Origin: Crassaminicella indica | Lineage (GTDB): Bacteria; Bacillota; Clostridia; Peptostreptococcales; Thermotaleaceae | DNA length: 64,000 nt | NCBI RefSeq assembly: GCF_019203185.1 | Contig: NZ_CP078093.1 | Location: forward strand, 620,001-684,000 | Direction: 5' to 3' | Part shown: positions 44,911-54,551 of the stretch, one piece after another | Numbering within the stretch: the first letter of the stretch is position 1 | Layout of the letters: each line of letters opens with the position of its first letter | Translations under genes and position numbers: made by a program | Notes under the pieces: generated by a model | What the model was told of the DNA's origin: nothing | The model's input: the letters and a program-made list of their open reading frames with translations, nothing else | The model's database searches: none

Positions 44911-45852
44911 TTGGATTTTCAAAAATTAAAAAAAGGACTTATATTTTCTATTTTTGTAGGCTTTTTTGTATTTGCTGGCTTATCTATTTATGGAGATGTC
45001 GGTCAGTTAGTTGAAGCATTTGTTATATTTGATTATGATTATCTACCTTTTATATTGATGCTGGCTCCTCTAAATTATTTTTTTCGATATATTAAATGGT
45101 CTTATTATTTAAAGCTTATTGATGTAGATATTCCTAGAAAAGAAAATATACTAATATTCTTAAGTGGTCTAGCTATGACTATTACGCCAGGAAAGATAGG
45201 AGAGCTTTTGAAGGCTTATTTACTGAAGGAAAAGAAAGGAATTCCTATCAGCAGCACTGCTCCTTTGATTATAGGAGAGAGATTTACAGACGGCATAAGT
45301 GTAATGATTTTAGCAGGGATTGGTTCTGTTGCATATAAGCATGGTATAACTATCCTGCTTTTAATTCTTTTAATAGTTGTCGCATTTATATGGGTAGTAC
45401 AGCGTCCTAAATTGGTATATAAGTTGTTGGAGCTTTTGAGTAATATAAAATTTTTAAGAAGCTTTGACTCTAGCATGAAAAACTTTTATGATAAAACTTA
45501 TATGATTTTGCAGATAAAACCTTTGGCTTTTGCAGTCAGCATTGGTGTTGTATCATGGTTTTTTGAAGGAGTAGTCATTTATCTTACTACTTTGGCTTTA
45601 GGCTTTGAGCTTCATCTTCTCGCTTGTATATTTGTTGTTTCTTTTTCATTTATTATTGGAGCATTGTCTATGATGCCTGGAGGATTGTTTGCTGTGGAGG
45701 GAAGTGTAGTAGCACTTCTTATGATGATGGGTCTAACAAGAGATTTATCCGTAGCTACTACTATTATTACAAGGTTTTCAACTTTATGGTTAGGGGTAGC
45801 CCTCGGGCTTGTCGGATTGGTAGCTATATGCAAAAATAGAGTGGATATTTAG
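44911..45852 (+). CDS. Flippase-like membrane protein (LPG synthase TM / YbhN / UPF0104 family)
   Basis: A 313-residue polytopic protein with about eight helices. Family features: NYFFRYIKWSYYLKL near residue 60, SGLAMTITPGKIGELLKAYLL near 100, and GALSMMPGGLFAVEGSVVALL near 260. These are the glycine/proline motifs of AglD/MprF-N-terminal-type proteins. I start at the TTG at 44911, after AAAGGATG. It is 16 bases downstream of the DPPR synthase-like gene, so it may flip or handle its lipid product. Confidence 0.82.
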   Translation: MDFQKLKKGLIFSIFVGFFVFAGLSIYGDVGQLVEAFVIFDYDYLPFILMLAPLNYFFRYIKWSYYLKLIDVDIPRKENILIFLSGLAMTITPGKIGELLKAYLLKEKKGIPISSTAPLIIGERFTDGISVMILAGIGSVAYKHGITILLLILLIVVAFIWVVQRPKLVYKLLELLSNIKFLRSFDSSMKNFYDKTYMILQIKPLAFAVSIGVVSWFFEGVVIYLTTLALGFELHLLACIFVVSFSFIIGALSMMPGGLFAVEGSVVALLMMMGLTRDLSVATTIITRFSTLWLGVALGLVGLVAICKNRVDI

Positions 45853-45861
45853 TCCACTCTA
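45838..45861. terminator. Bidirectional terminator between convergent genes
   Basis: AGAGTGGA/TCCACTCT stem (45838-45845, 45853-45860) includes the flippase gene's stop codon in its loop and abuts the stop of the converging coiled-coil gene. Confidence 0.7.
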
Positions 45862-46197
45862 CTATTTTGCTACTTTTAAAACTCTTACTTCTAATTCTTG
45901 CTTATCTACTTTTTCACTTAATTGATCTATTTTATTTTCTATTCTATGTATGCCTTCCATACTTTGTTTGTATCCATCGTATAGTGCTTTTATATGGTTG
46001 TCCATTTTGTTTTCTAGTTTAATAATGGCTTGGGTATTTTTATTTACTTTGTTTTCTAGTTTAATAATAGCTTGAGTATTATTATCTACTTTATTTTCTA
46101 GGTTAATAATGACTTGAGTATTATTATCTACTTTTTCTTCAATAGTAAGCATTTTATTATACATCTTTTCAATAAGTTCAAACATCTTTTGTTCCAT
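45862..46197 (-). CDS. Coiled-coil protein with 14-residue tandem repeats
   Basis: A 111-residue, wholly helical, soluble protein. Four near-identical 14-residue units of the form VDNNTQAIIKLENK fill residues 20-75. They are followed by a tail containing LYDGYKQSMEGIHRIENK. The 42-bp DNA repeats are also nearly identical, suggesting recent expansion. A relative with heptad units and the same DGYKQ tail lies at 50791-51219. Function unknown. I start at the ATG ending at 46197, nine bases after AAAGGAG. Confidence 0.8.
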   Translation of the reverse strand: MEQKMFELIEKMYNKMLTIEEKVDNNTQVIINLENKVDNNTQAIIKLENKVNKNTQAIIKLENKMDNHIKALYDGYKQSMEGIHRIENKIDQLSEKVDKQELEVRVLKVAK

Positions 46198-46278
46198 ACT
46201 AATCAACTCCTTTTGTTCATTATATCACAGGAATTTCTTCATTTATAGCTTTATATTTTTACAATATATTACATGCTT

Positions 46279-47631
46279 TTAGTTTGTATGCTCCGTCTTC
46301 ATCACCTTATCTACAATGATTACCATGCTCATTGCAAATAAGAAAAGAAGTGGGAAATTGTATCTTGTTTGCCCTTCATAGACGAAATGTACAGCTGTAA
46401 AAAAGGCTGTATTAACTGCTGGAATTGATTGTTCATACTTTATTTTATAATCCTTTTTAAATAGTGCTGTAATGATAAATTTGGAGTTTATGATCATATA
46501 TATGAGTCCAAAGCTGTTTAAAATATAAAGCAATATATCCTTTATTGCCCTTGAAAAGTTTTTATTTCTTGCATAAAAGGTCTGCTCATCTTTATCCCAC
46601 TTTTTGTATTCCTCATCTATTCTTCGTGTATCATTACTTGCCCAAGCATCTAAATCCCAAGCACCACTAAAAAATGTCTGCTTCATTCTTAAACAGCCGA
46701 GCTTGAAAAATTCTACAGGATTATTGACTATCCAAGCTTTTGCTTGCTTTTTAATAATCGGTTCAATTTCATGAGCTATTTTTACATTTTTTTTCTCTAA
46801 AATACTTCTTACTTCTTTTTTAACTTTTGCTGGAGCCTTTACCTCTTCAAGAGGCATCCATGCTCCTGTTGTATTGTAAGAATTGTTGTTGATATATAAA
46901 ACATACCCTGAATTGTAAGATATAGGAATTATCCTTCCAAATTTTTTATAATTTCTATAAGTCCAGGGGCTGATTACTAATGCCATGAATATAAATGTAG
47001 TGATAAATAAAAGTCCTGCTTTTTTTATTTTTTTGTTTTTTAGCCAAGCTATAAAAGCTACCACTACTGGATAAGCCATAAAAAACGGTTTTGTAAGAGC
47101 TGCTGCTCCTATAAAAATGCCTAATATAGGATATTTGATTCGATTGTCAAAATCATACACCTGCAAAAGAATCATTGCTGCAAATAAAAAAGTAAAAAAA
47201 ACCTCTGTTCCTACTACGTTGTTATAAGCAATATAATTTGGAAGAAAAGCTGTAATAGTGTAAGTTGTATAAATTACAAATTTTCGTTTGGTAATTCTTA
47301 TTAATATCAAATAAATAAAAATCAATGTCATCATAGATAAAAATACATTGAATTTTTTTGCAATCATTATATCAGAGCTTCCTACAAGCTTATATACCAT
47401 TCCTAATGCTGTTGGATACCCCATTCCTTGAAAAGCAATAGGAACTCCTTTTAATGTATGCCCTAGATGTAGAAAAATATTGGTTGCTATTTCTTGATAA
47501 GTTTTAAAGTCAAATACAGGGTTAGTAGGTACATTTTGTATATACCAAATGCGAATATACAAAGCAATCATAAATATAGATAAAGTATATAAAATTTCTA
47601 TACACTTTTTTAAGCTTATATTTTTTTTCAT
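46279..47631 (-). CDS. GT-C glycosyltransferase (GT39/ArnT-like membrane protein)
   Basis: A 450-residue protein with about 11-12 membrane helices. Motifs resemble PMT/ArnT enzymes: an acidic loop after helix 1 (NPVFDFKTYQEIA, the candidate catalytic Asp), GVPIAFQGMGYP, then AALTKPFFMAYP and PWTYRNYKKFG. These enzymes use polyprenyl-phosphate sugars to glycosylate proteins or wall polymers outside the membrane. Proximity to the DPPR synthase-like gene suggests a shared pathway. The acceptor is unknown; abundant secreted proteins nearby are possible targets (inference). Confidence 0.8.
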   Translation of the reverse strand: MKKNISLKKCIEILYTLSIFMIALYIRIWYIQNVPTNPVFDFKTYQEIATNIFLHLGHTLKGVPIAFQGMGYPTALGMVYKLVGSSDIMIAKKFNVFLSMMTLIFIYLILIRITKRKFVIYTTYTITAFLPNYIAYNNVVGTEVFFTFLFAAMILLQVYDFDNRIKYPILGIFIGAAALTKPFFMAYPVVVAFIAWLKNKKIKKAGLLFITTFIFMALVISPWTYRNYKKFGRIIPISYNSGYVLYINNNSYNTTGAWMPLEEVKAPAKVKKEVRSILEKKNVKIAHEIEPIIKKQAKAWIVNNPVEFFKLGCLRMKQTFFSGAWDLDAWASNDTRRIDEEYKKWDKDEQTFYARNKNFSRAIKDILLYILNSFGLIYMIINSKFIITALFKKDYKIKYEQSIPAVNTAFFTAVHFVYEGQTRYNFPLLFLFAMSMVIIVDKVMKTEHTN

Positions 47632-47909
47632 TATGTTCTCCCCTTTTAAGTAATCAAATACCTCGCATCAGCTCAGCATTATAAGTATATCTATATTATT
47701 TTCCATTTTCAAGAGAAGCTTTTCTTTTATTAATTTTCACATGACTAAAAAGCTTTCTAATGATAGAATGTAAATATAAACAAACCGTATCGAGAGAAAG
47801 GATGATTTTATGGAAAAAAACATCCAATAAAGATAAACTTATCTTATACAAACCAATGCCGAGCTGATGCTCGGCATTGTAAGTATATATGAATATTATA
47901 AAAAATATG
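47632..47909. other. Gap with a diverged pair of short repeats and a six-codon frame
   Basis: A plus-strand AAAGGA site and ATG at 47811 open a frame that ends after six codons, resembling the relic of a gene start. A GC-richer palindrome ATGCCGAGC/GCTCGGCAT lies at 47853-47876, and a related block (GCATTATAAGTATAT at 47676-47690) repeats part of its right flank (GCATTGTAAGTATAT). No gene supported. Confidence 0.4.
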
Positions 47910-48467
47910 CTATTTTAATACTTCTTCTAGATTAATACTCAACCCTTCAAATACAATGGATTTAATTATATCTGTGTAGATATTTACGCTTTTTAGTTCT
48001 CGTTCATTGAATGTATACTGAAGAATTTTCTTTTGTATTGGATCGATAATCCAATACTCTCTTACACCTGATCTCATATATAGATCAAGCTTCTGAACAT
48101 AATCACGACTTCTGCTAGATGGCGAAACTACTTCTACTACAAGAATAGGGGTAGTCAATTCCCCTTCGTTTAAGTTATCACACACAACAAACACATCGGG
48201 CTGTACATTTCCAATAATTTTTCTCTGTTGATTATAAAGTTTTACATCTAATGGTGCTACAAAAGGTTCACATGAACCACCTTTTAAATAATTATACAAA
48301 CTTCCAAAAATCTCACCTATTATTCTTTGATGCTTTACTGATGGAGATGCTAGCATGTATATATGACCATCGATATACTCATATCTTTTATTTGCATCTT
48401 CTTCATTTTCGATAATCTTAAGATACTCATCATATGAATACATCTTATCTTCAACTGCTATACCCAT
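47910..48467 (-). CDS. Uma2-family (DUF820) PD-(D/E)XK protein
   Basis: A 185-residue protein with the Uma2/DUF820 nuclease-like fold. Seen: SYDEYLKI near the start, NVQPDVFVVCD (the Asp of PD) and LVVEVVSPSSRSRDYVQK (E-x-V and the later Lys). The active-site residues look complete. The family expands in cyanobacteria and some firmicutes and its role is unknown. The start ATG ending at 48467 follows AGAGGTGA. It stands alone next to pyrG. Confidence 0.85.
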   Translation of the reverse strand: MGIAVEDKMYSYDEYLKIIENEEDANKRYEYIDGHIYMLASPSVKHQRIIGEIFGSLYNYLKGGSCEPFVAPLDVKLYNQQRKIIGNVQPDVFVVCDNLNEGELTTPILVVEVVSPSSRSRDYVQKLDLYMRSGVREYWIIDPIQKKILQYTFNERELKSVNIYTDIIKSIVFEGLSINLEEVLK

Positions 48468-48538
48468 ATAATCACCTCTTTGTTGTGATGTAGATAACAC
48501 CACCTTTTCTCTTATACCAAACAAATATTATAATCCCA

Positions 48539-50155
<1,617 letters not shown>

Positions 50156-50351
50156 TCACAATTTCATTTTTATTATATTGTTTATTTGATTTTCAGTTCA
50201 TCGTACATATGTAGATTTATGCCTGTGCAATTTAATATTTATCAAAAATAAATTTTTATTCACAAGTACATATCTACATTAACCTTATAATGATGATTTT
50301 ACTTTTTAGTTATTCAGAAACTTGTTTTAGTAGCAAAAAATAACTAGCTTC

Positions 50352-50458
50352 TAAAAAAAGAGAGAGGTCACCCCTACGGGTGACCTACCTGTGTCCGCAT
50401 TATCTTTTATGGCAGGGCACCCAAGTCAAGGGTGCTCGTTTTTTTCTTTTATAATAAC
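50352..50458 (-). ncRNA. Structured RNA unit 1 (small RNA or pyrG leader attenuator), about 107 nt
   Basis: From a strong promoter at 50465-50493 the minus strand reads through three stems. The first is GAGCACCC/GGGTGCCC, the second CTGCC...GGTAG around an A-rich 21-nt loop, and the third the terminator AGGTCACCC/GGGTGACCT followed by CTCTCTCTTTTTTT. No open frame is present. The pyrG ATG is 212 bases further on, so it is either an independent RNA or an attenuated leader. I do not recognise the class. Confidence 0.6.
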
Positions 50459-50464
50459 TTGAAT

Positions 50465-50493
50465 ATTATATCTTATTCCTTTGTTGACGTCAA
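50465..50493 (-). promoter_or_regulatory. Promoter of RNA unit 1 with palindromic -35
   Basis: On the minus strand: TTGACG (50488-50493), 17 bases, TATAAT (50465-50470). The -35 lies in the perfect palindrome TTGACGTCAA, a possible operator. Confidence 0.8.
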
Positions 50494-50539
50494 TAATATT
50501 TTATGATTTTGTATGATTTAGAGAATTATTTGATTTTTT

Positions 50540-50646
50540 ATAAAAATAATACATCCTTAATTTTATTGTGTTAAGGATGTAGCGAATAGCCTTATGCTCC
50601 TGACTTGCATGCTATAATGATTTTAAGATTAGTGGTATCTTAACTA
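50540..50646 (-). ncRNA. Structured RNA unit 2 (candidate small RNA), about 107 nt
   Basis: Starts just after the promoter at 50653-50682. The minus strand forms TTAAGAT/ATCTTAA around ACCACTA, then an unpaired segment containing AGTCAGGAGCATAAGG, and ends in a 10-bp terminator stem ACATCCTTAA/TTAAGGATGT (50571-50580 with 50551-50560) followed by ATTATTTTT. No open frame. Not a class I recognise. Confidence 0.55.
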
Positions 50647-50652
50647 AATTTA

Positions 50653-50682
50653 TTATACTATAGCTTATTTCTATTTTTCAAT
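50653..50682 (-). promoter_or_regulatory. Promoter of RNA unit 2
   Basis: On the minus strand: TTGAAA (50677-50682), 18 bases, TATAAT (50653-50658). Confidence 0.7.
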
Positions 50683-50735
50683 GGATTTGGCAGATATCTT
50701 ATTCCCTCACCCCATTTTTATATAAAACCAAATTA

Positions 50736-50773
50736 TTATAGACCAGAAAAATATAAAATGCTCTGGTCTATTA
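50736..50773 (-). terminator. Terminator of the heptad-repeat gene
   Basis: ATAGACCAG/CTGGTCTAT stem (50738-50746, 50763-50771), followed on the minus strand by AATAATTTGG; the T run is weak. Confidence 0.6.
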
Positions 50774-50790
50774 CATATAGTTGTTTTTCT

Positions 50791-51219
50791 TTATTTAGCT
50801 TGTCTAAATTTTCTACTTATTTCTAACATCCTATTATCATTATGAATTGTTTTTAAAGAAAGATGATTCACATCCATTTGAAGGTCATCAACTTTTTCTT
50901 CTATTCGCTCCATTTGCTCATTGAGCTGTTTATATCCGTCAAATAAAGAAGTAAGTTTTATATCTACTTTATTTTCCAAACTTATAATTGCCTGTTTATT
51001 TTCTTCTACTTTATTTTCTAAAGAGTTAAGTCTTTTATCCATAGCATCTAATCTTTGATCCATAGCGTCTAATCTTTGATCCATAGCATCTAGCCTTTTA
51101 TCTATATCTTCAAATCTTCTGTCTATATCTTCAAATCTTTTGTCTATAGCTTCAAATCTATTACTAAATTCCACATACATCTTTTCCATTAAATTTAAAA
51201 TTTTATCTTCATTATTCAT
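50791..51219 (-). CDS. Coiled-coil protein with heptad tandem repeats
   Basis: A 142-residue, helical, soluble protein. About six heptads of the form RLDAMDQ/RFEDIDK occupy residues 20-65, an ENK-type segment follows (LENKVEENKQAIISLENKVD), then a tail with LFDGYKQLNEQMERIEEKVD. The tail matches the protein at 45862-46197, so both belong to one family that differs in repeat type and number. GGAAGGAGA precedes the ATG. Function unknown. Confidence 0.8.
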   Translation of the reverse strand: MNNEDKILNLMEKMYVEFSNRFEAIDKRFEDIDRRFEDIDKRLDAMDQRLDAMDQRLDAMDKRLNSLENKVEENKQAIISLENKVDIKLTSLFDGYKQLNEQMERIEEKVDDLQMDVNHLSLKTIHNDNRMLEISRKFRQAK

Positions 51220-51293
51220 GTTTTCTCTCCTTCCTTTTGTATATAGAATCTTATTGTTATTATATCATTTATATCTTTATTTTTTTATAGTCA

Positions 51294-52802
51294 TTAACGG
51301 AAATTAATAATATTTTCTCTATAATCTCTTTGTAAATCCTTTTGTAAAAATTCTAAAAATCTTACAAGCATTTCTGAACCTTCAGCCCTAGTGATATTCT
51401 TGTTTGGATTGATTCGATTGTAATCATCTCCGTAGATTAAACCTATTTCCTTTGCCATATATATACTGTCTTTTGCCCAACTTGGAATCTTATTATCATC
51501 TGTAAAGGAAGTATAAAAGCCTGGATTTGGAGCTTTGCTTTCAAAGCCTAAAGCCTTTATCAAAATAGTAACAGCTTGAGCTTTTGTTAGAGGCTTGTCT
51601 GGCTTAAATAAATCCTCTGTAACCCCTGATATGATATTTTTCTCTACTCCATCCTTTATATATTTATAATCAGGATCATTCACTGCTACATCTTTAAACG
51701 GAGATACCTCCTTTGGCTGTTTTCCTCTTGTTCGGCGAGTTTTCTTCACCTCTTCTAAGGAAGGTCTAATATTACATGCTCTAATAACTCCCTTTATAAA
51801 CTCCACTCTTGTGAAAGGAATATCTGGCTTGAAAAATAATGAATTTTCATCAAAAACATCTAATGAATACAGCTTTTTGATATATTCCTCTGCCCAATGT
51901 CCACCGATATCTTTAAATTTTGGTATAATCAGCCTTTCCACCTTTGGTACCATCTTTTCTCTCAAAAGCTTGCTTCCTATTTTTCGCCTTCTATCATTGA
52001 TTTCATCATCTTCTATTTTGGGAAGATTATAATCGTAGCTAGATACCATTTCTTGATTTGTCACCCTTACATGACCACCATAAAAGCTTGAAAAGTTAGC
52101 TTCATTATCTGAGTATTTTAGTGTTTTTGTAAGGCTGTCAGATACTTGTACTCGTACTGTCCCATGCCAAGTAGCTTCATCTATATCTCCATCTTTATCT
52201 TCTTTTTGCCTTCTGGAAGTAATAGTATAGTCTAATATTTGTGTTTCTGTACCTCCCCAAAAATTATTATAGCCTACATTACCACCACTAATATCAACAA
52301 TAACTTCTCCTTCATCTTTATTGATTTTATAGTATTTTCTCGCCTTTAAATTTCCTGAATAAAAGTCAGAAGCAGGACGATTGTCTATAATATCTGATTT
52401 TGAAAGCTCATAGCCCCCATCTTTTGCTAACTCGTATTTATCCTTTCCTATTTTTATGGTTTCCTTATATTTATCTACTGTTGTCTGTCCAATAGTCTGC
52501 CCTTTATCGTTTCTTCTGTCATAGGTAGTCAAAAGAGTTATTTTTCGGTCTAATTGTCCTTTTATAGATTGATCCTCAGGCTTTAGCTTAAAAGTATAAG
52601 AAACCGTCTTTTCATTGCTTTTATTTTTTTCTTTCACATCAACCGTTCCTACAAATTTAATAGGTTCTCCTGTTATAAAAACCCATTCTTCATACTTATA
52701 CTCATTGTTCACTCCACCAGAAAATCCAGGGGGTGTAGCCCATACTGTTATAGGAGTAAGCAACATCATCAATACCATGCATACAGTTATAAATTTTTTC
52801 AT
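51294..52802 (-). CDS. SLH-anchored secreted protein, last gene of the surface operon
   Basis: A 502-residue exported protein. A signal peptide (about 1-22) is followed by a beta-rich region (about 30-290, unrecognised) and three C-terminal SLH repeats (about 295-495: FKDIGGHWAEEYIKKLYSL, SPFKDVAVNDPDYKYIKDG, IPSWAKDSIYMAKEIGLIYG). The SLH repeats would anchor it to the wall polymer. Three large secreted-protein genes lie directly upstream on the same strand, and this may be their anchor. GGGGGATG precedes the ATG. Confidence 0.88.
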   Translation of the reverse strand: MKKFITVCMVLMMLLTPITVWATPPGFSGGVNNEYKYEEWVFITGEPIKFVGTVDVKEKNKSNEKTVSYTFKLKPEDQSIKGQLDRKITLLTTYDRRNDKGQTIGQTTVDKYKETIKIGKDKYELAKDGGYELSKSDIIDNRPASDFYSGNLKARKYYKINKDEGEVIVDISGGNVGYNNFWGGTETQILDYTITSRRQKEDKDGDIDEATWHGTVRVQVSDSLTKTLKYSDNEANFSSFYGGHVRVTNQEMVSSYDYNLPKIEDDEINDRRRKIGSKLLREKMVPKVERLIIPKFKDIGGHWAEEYIKKLYSLDVFDENSLFFKPDIPFTRVEFIKGVIRACNIRPSLEEVKKTRRTRGKQPKEVSPFKDVAVNDPDYKYIKDGVEKNIISGVTEDLFKPDKPLTKAQAVTILIKALGFESKAPNPGFYTSFTDDNKIPSWAKDSIYMAKEIGLIYGDDYNRINPNKNITRAEGSEMLVRFLEFLQKDLQRDYRENIINFR

Positions 52803-52872
52803 AAATCATCCCCCTCTATTTTTTGATGAAAAGTATCCATCAAGATAATATCGTCTTAATTGCTGACAAACA

Positions 52873-54546
52873 CTATTTTACAACAACAACTTTTCCGTAA
52901 AAATCATCTCTTACAATATATAGTCTATTTCCTGGCTGTAGTTCATATGAGTTTATGATTTTTCCGTTTTTTACAATCATAGCTTTTTCTAAATTTACTC
53001 GAATAGTCGTATTTTTTGCCATCCATTTATCATGTCTGTAGCTGTAGTCCTTCGCATCTCTTAAATAAACTGTCCATCCAACTAAACTGTCCTCTTCAGC
53101 TTTTTCTATAACACCTGTTGTAACTCTCTGTCTTCTTAATGAGTCTAAATCTTTTTGAACCATGATACTAGTGATCCTATCTCCATCTGTATAGATGTAT
53201 CCATACCAATCCTTGAGATGCTTATTTTTGATACGTTCATCATCATCTGTATCCTCATCTACTGAATAATCCCCTGCGAAAAATTCCTTTGGTAAGATGT
53301 ATTTTTTATTTTCTATATCATAAATAATCGTATCATTGTCATAGAATAATTCTTTTTCATCATCCTCATCTCTTGTTCTAAAAGACTCCCATTCATGACG
53401 GTCTAAAAGATAAAAATCCTTCAAATAAACCTTGTCTTCAAATATTCTGCTAAGTCTTCCTGCATATATATAATTTTGACCGATGTTAGAGTTATTCAAA
53501 TCCTCATTATAAATATTTATCACATCTGCATAAAGATTGCTGCCTCTTCCATCTGCTACGATAAATGCATCTGATTCAGGATTAATAGACTCTTTATCTA
53601 CAAGTCTACCATTTTTTATGACCATAGTCCCTTCAGAAAAGGTCATATTTTTGTGATTTGCTAATTCAAAGGTATCTGAATACCAATTTATCCTTTTGAT
53701 CTTATCAGAATATGTTTTTTCATACTGGCTTTTTACCACCATTTTTTCTATTTTATCAGTTCCGAAGAAATCTTTTATAGCCATATAAACAGTTTTTCCT
53801 CTATAATATTTTAAATTTTTATAATGAAGCCTTTGACCTCCTACATATAAAGGTAAATCTGATGAATAAGGGATCGCTATACTATTATTAAATCCTTGCC
53901 ACTTTCCATTTCTAAAAACTTCAACCTTGTCAAGAACAATTTCATCTTCTAATTGATCTGCTCTTGCAAGCTTTCCACGATACAAGTTTTTTATAAGAAT
54001 AGAATCCCCTTCAATACTCATTCTGCTGATCATCTTCGTATCCACTTCATCAAAATAAAGTCTTACACGATCTCCCTCATAAAGAACAGAAAGGGGTACA
54101 TTTTCCCCTTTCTTTAGACAAACGGTAGCAGGAGAAGTAAAATAAGTTTCTTCTTTTCCTATAAGGTTTTTAATGATAATTTGATCTCTATCTATTTTCT
54201 TTACAATACCTGTTCGAACCTTTCCTCCTGGAGGAATATAACCTAGATTTTCTGTAGAATAGCCCTCAAGATACTTCAGCCTTCTTCCTCTAAGCTCTCC
54301 ATATACCTCCATCCCGGGTTTAAAATCCTTCAACCTAACATTTTTTCCATCAATCTGAAAGTTTACCTTTCTATCTAAATTCAAAAGATGTACTGTACCA
54401 TCATATTCTTCTATCTGTATTTGATTTTCTAGTACCTTTTTTACATAGCCTTCAATGAGTCCATCTCGATAAGGACCATTTATATCTGCATAGGAGATCA
54501 CTGAAGTTAGCAATAACATTGCAACGATTATCCAGATTTTTTTCAT
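52873..54546 (-). CDS. Secreted protein with repeated small beta domains, function unknown
   Basis: A 557-residue exported protein. The signal peptide (about 1-20) is followed by repeated units of about 60-80 residues with a 'G-I-V-K-K-I' strand and a 'GD/GM-x-V' turn (VKKVLENQIQIEEYDGTVHL, then VKKIDRDQIIIKNLIGKEE). They resemble the repeats of the SLH protein at 35628-37730. No catalytic motif seen. Its AGGAGG lies inside the last codons of the giant gene upstream (gap of five bases), so translation is probably coupled. Confidence 0.75.
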   Translation of the reverse strand: MKKIWIIVAMLLLTSVISYADINGPYRDGLIEGYVKKVLENQIQIEEYDGTVHLLNLDRKVNFQIDGKNVRLKDFKPGMEVYGELRGRRLKYLEGYSTENLGYIPPGGKVRTGIVKKIDRDQIIIKNLIGKEETYFTSPATVCLKKGENVPLSVLYEGDRVRLYFDEVDTKMISRMSIEGDSILIKNLYRGKLARADQLEDEIVLDKVEVFRNGKWQGFNNSIAIPYSSDLPLYVGGQRLHYKNLKYYRGKTVYMAIKDFFGTDKIEKMVVKSQYEKTYSDKIKRINWYSDTFELANHKNMTFSEGTMVIKNGRLVDKESINPESDAFIVADGRGSNLYADVINIYNEDLNNSNIGQNYIYAGRLSRIFEDKVYLKDFYLLDRHEWESFRTRDEDDEKELFYDNDTIIYDIENKKYILPKEFFAGDYSVDEDTDDDERIKNKHLKDWYGYIYTDGDRITSIMVQKDLDSLRRQRVTTGVIEKAEEDSLVGWTVYLRDAKDYSYRHDKWMAKNTTIRVNLEKAMIVKNGKIINSYELQPGNRLYIVRDDFYGKVVVVK

Positions 54547-54551
54547 TATTA

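Noticed and set aside
43953-46281. Exact 16-bp repeat ATATTACATGCTTTTA at 43953-43968 and 46266-46281, flanking three genes
   Set aside because: Tempting as an insertion footprint, but several exact 16-mers are expected by chance in 64 kb of DNA this AT-rich, and no recombinase or other sign of transfer was seen.
50352-50458. RNA unit 1 considered as small SRP RNA, 6S RNA or a T-box
   Set aside because: It lacks the SRP GGAA-loop core, the long 6S rod with central bulge and the T-box GGTGG/antiterminator signature.
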